Source: UBA4655 sp964585575
GTDB taxonomy: Bacteria; Planctomycetota; Planctomycetia; Pirellulales; UBA1268
Direction of reading: 5' to 3'
Assembly (NCBI GenBank): GCA_964585575.1
Contig: CAZPEM010000148.1
Span: 1 to 8,037, forward strand
Length of the DNA stretch: 8,037 nucleotides
Every line of letters begins with the position of its first letter. Position 1 is the stretch's first letter. Both the position numbers and the translations under genes were made by a program. Positions 6,791 through 8,037 of this stretch are shown here, one piece after another. Under the pieces are notes generated by a model. It made no database searches, was not told the DNA's origin, and saw nothing but the letters and a program-made list of their open reading frames with translations.

Positions 6791-7413
6791 TCGTCGTGGG
6801 GCTGACCGGCAGGATCGGTGCGGGGAAGTCGACGGTCGCGGGCCTGTTTGCCGACCGCGGGGCGTTCGTCGTCGATGCCGACCGGATCGCCCACGAGGTG
6901 CTCGCCGAGCCCGAAGTCGGCCGTCTCGTCTCGGGGAGGTTCGGTCCCGGCGTGGTCGCGTCCGACGGGTCGGTCGATCGACGGAAACTCGCGAAGCTGG
7001 TCTTCGGGCCGACGGCCGAGCATGCCGCTGCGCTCGAGGACCTCGAGGCGATCATCCACCCGCGGGTGGCCGCCCGGATCAACGCCATCCTCGACGCCCG
7101 TTCCGCGGCCGAGCCGTCCCAACCGGTCATCCTCGACGTGCCGCTCCTCCGGAAATCAGGCCTCACCCGCCGCTGCACGCACGTCGTGGAGGTGGTCTGC
7201 GACGAGCCGGTGCGGCGGGCACGGCTGACGGCGCGGGGCTGGGACGCCGCCGAAATCGAGGCCCGAGATGCCGCCTGGGCCCACAGCCAACCCCTTCCGG
7301 GGGGACGGGAGCCCGGCGAACGCCCGCAGTCGGCGAACTTTCTGGATACGTCGGGGGACGTGCGCTATACTTCGCAGCAGGTCGATCAGCTGCTGCGGAC
7401 CATGAGCCGGTAA
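6787..7413 (+). CDS. coaE: Dephospho-CoA kinase
   Basis: A 208-residue cytoplasmic P-loop kinase that phosphorylates the ribose 3'-hydroxyl of dephospho-CoA, the last step of coenzyme A synthesis. It shows VGLTGRIGAGKST (4-16, Walker A with K14 and S15), VVDADRIAHEVL with D30 and D32, the family motif HPRV starting at H91, DVPLL (117-121), and a C-terminal ANFLDTSG that corresponds to the usual AD-VI-N-G segment. Length is normal for the family. The lid region before that segment (HSQPLPGGREPGERPQ) is Gly/Pro-rich and lacks the Lys usually found there, so this part is divergent. The start overlaps the polA stop as ATGA (6787-6790), indicating translational coupling; GGAG at 6778-6781 lies 5 bases upstream. 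An in-frame ATG at 6772 would add five residues, but MIVVGLTG at 6787 fits the family's usual start better. Confidence 0.93.
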   Translation: MIVVGLTGRIGAGKSTVAGLFADRGAFVVDADRIAHEVLAEPEVGRLVSGRFGPGVVASDGSVDRRKLAKLVFGPTAEHAAALEDLEAIIHPRVAARINAILDARSAAEPSQPVILDVPLLRKSGLTRRCTHVVEVVCDEPVRRARLTARGWDAAEIEARDAAWAHSQPLPGGREPGERPQSANFLDTSGDVRYTSQQVDQLLRTMSR

Positions 7414-7470
7414 TCGGCCACGTCGCTGCCGCTGCTCGGCCGAGGGGTTCAGCCTCGCCCTCGGAGCGGT

Positions 7471-7493
7471 TCCTGCCGTGCAATGCGGCAGGA
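7471..7493 (+). terminator. 8-bp stem-loop between coaE and rho, possible terminator or attenuator
   Basis: TCCTGCCG and CGGCAGGA are perfect reverse complements with loop TGCAATG. The stem is strong, but the nearest T run (7510-7513) starts 17 bases downstream, so a classical intrinsic terminator is doubtful. It lies 57 bases after the coaE stop and 93 bases before the rho start. Confidence 0.4.
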
Positions 7494-7577
7494 CGGGCGG
7501 AGCGACGACTTTTCCTGCCTGCCCGAACGCGCCCTTTTTCTCCCACCCTGAGCCAGACACCCACGCCCGCTGCGTTC

Positions 7578-7582
7578 GAGGA
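7578..7582 (+). promoter_or_regulatory. Shine-Dalgarno-like site of rho
   Basis: GAGGA at 7578-7582 precedes the ATG at 7587 by 4 bases, slightly close but usable. It supports the chosen start over later in-frame ATGs (codons 75 and 77), which would cut into the N-terminal helical domain. Confidence 0.5.
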
Positions 7583-7586
7583 TTCC

Positions 7587-8037
7587 ATGCCCGACACCGA
7601 CAACCTCCAGCCGGACCCAGGCCATCTCCAGCCGGACCCGGGCCACCTCAAGCCGAGCCCTTCGCCTTCCGAGGGGACCGACGTCTCCGAAGAACCTCTC
7701 TCGATTGCCGAGGAGATCGCGCAGGAGGTGCGTTCGGGCGACGTCCGGCCCCGCGACCGCTACGAGGCGCTCAAGCAGGGCGACACCCACCTCAGCAGCC
7801 TCCAACGGATGAGCATGCCGGAGCTGATCGATCTGGCACGGAAGGAGCATCTCGGCGACGTGACGGGCGCGAAGAAAAACGAGCTCGTCTTCAGGATCCT
7901 CGAGGAGCGGGTGAAGCTCAACGGGCTGATGTTCGGCGAGGGCACGCTCGAGATCCTGCCGGATGGCTTCGGCTTCCTGCGGAGCCCCGACTACCACTAC
8001 CTCTCCTGCCCCGACGACATCTACGTCTCCCCCAGCC
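7587..8037 (+). CDS. rho: Transcription termination factor Rho, N-terminal part (cut by window edge)
   Basis: The first 150 residues of Rho, the hexameric RNA-dependent ATPase that ends transcription; the reading frame is open to the window end. Residues 1-65 are an acidic, Pro-rich extension that begins with repeats of LQPDPGH. Residues about 69-108 form the Rho_N helical domain (LSSLQRMSMPELIDLARKEH, then GAKKNELVFRILEE). Residues about 116-150 start the cold-shock-like RNA-binding domain with GEGTLEILPDGFGFLRSPDY (117-136) and DDIYVSPS (143-150); GFGFLR is the RNP1-type RNA-contact strand. The catalytic ATPase core would lie beyond the window. The extension ahead of Rho_N is much longer than in E. 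coli Rho, which begins almost directly with that domain. The gene follows coaE after a 173-base structured leader. Confidence 0.95.
   Translation, partial: MPDTDNLQPDPGHLQPDPGHLKPSPSPSEGTDVSEEPLSIAEEIAQEVRSGDVRPRDRYEALKQGDTHLSSLQRMSMPELIDLARKEHLGDVTGAKKNELVFRILEERVKLNGLMFGEGTLEILPDGFGFLRSPDYHYLSCPDDIYVSPS
7605..7661 (+). repeat. 21-bp tandem repeat in the 5' end of rho
   Basis: Units at 7605-7625 and 7626-7646 differ at only two positions; a partial third copy follows at 7647-7661 (CTCAAGCCGAGCCCT). They encode LQPDPGH, LQPDPGH and LKPSP in the disordered extension of Rho. The frame is kept because the unit is a multiple of three. Confidence 0.8.

Larger units (their letters stand above)
7414..7586 (+). 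promoter_or_regulatory. Structured leader upstream of rho with competing stems
   Basis: No gene is supported in these 173 bases, but there are several inverted repeats. CCGAGGG (7440-7446) can pair with CCCTCGG (7458-7464), or its core CGAGG (7441-7445) with CCTCG (7453-7457); CTCGGCCGAG (7435-7444) is itself a palindrome. TCCTGCCG (7471-7478) pairs with CGGCAGGA (7486-7493) around a 7-base loop. A second TCCTGCC at 7513-7519 can take the same partner. T4 (7510-7513) and T5 (7535-7539) tracts follow but do not directly abut a stem. This fits a coaE 3' end plus a regulated rho leader. Autoregulation by attenuation is known for E. coli rho; applying it here is inference. Confidence 0.5.

Noticed and set aside
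7365..7370. TATACT inside the 3' end of coaE as a rho promoter -10 box
   Set aside because: It lies in coding sequence with no good -35 box 16-18 bases upstream; AT-rich hexamers by themselves are weak evidence.
1..8037. CRISPR array, transposon, prophage or defence island
   Set aside because: No regularly spaced repeats with unique spacers, no transposase or integrase motifs, and no toxin or nuclease partners apart from the Pol I nuclease; the region looks like ordinary chromosome core.

Overview
The window is high-GC bacterial DNA with every recognisable gene on the + strand. It most likely comes from a planctomycete, probably of the Pirellulales group. The evidence is a secreted alpha/alpha-toroid-like protein of a type I associate with planctomycetes, a HEAT-repeat lipoprotein ending in a W-rich signature, several starts without Shine-Dalgarno sequences, and the order polA, coaE, rho. 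This placement rests on memory of these families, not on a search.

Layout. Bases 1-186 are non-coding and hold a short inverted repeat plus a 16-bp direct repeat. Bases 187-879 encode a small HEAT-repeat lipoprotein. After a 168-bp gap, 1048-2934 encodes an exported protein: a signal peptide, a long Thr/Pro/Ala-rich linker and a C-terminal helical domain. Bases 3003-3932 encode a DAC-domain protein whose architecture resembles the archaeal DacZ type of diadenylate cyclase (c-di-AMP synthase). Bases 3971-6790 encode DNA polymerase I, with intact 5' nuclease and polymerase sites and a 3'-5' proofreading domain that has lost its acidic residues. Bases 6787-7413 encode dephospho-CoA kinase, overlapping polA by four bases (ATGA). 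A 173-bp leader with competing inverted repeats follows, and then the 5' end of transcription termination factor rho (7587 onward), cut by the window edge.

How the genes fit together. The first two genes encode envelope proteins of unknown role. The dacZ-like gene, polA and coaE are tightly packed (38-bp gap, then an overlap) and probably form one transcription unit, putting second-messenger synthesis beside DNA repair/replication and coenzyme A synthesis. rho has its own long leader, which may allow separate control.

The points most worth a second look are the archaeal-type DAC enzyme beside polA, the dead proofreading domain of Pol I, and the mutually exclusive stems in the rho leader. I see no CRISPR array, transposase, tRNA, rRNA or obvious new defence system.
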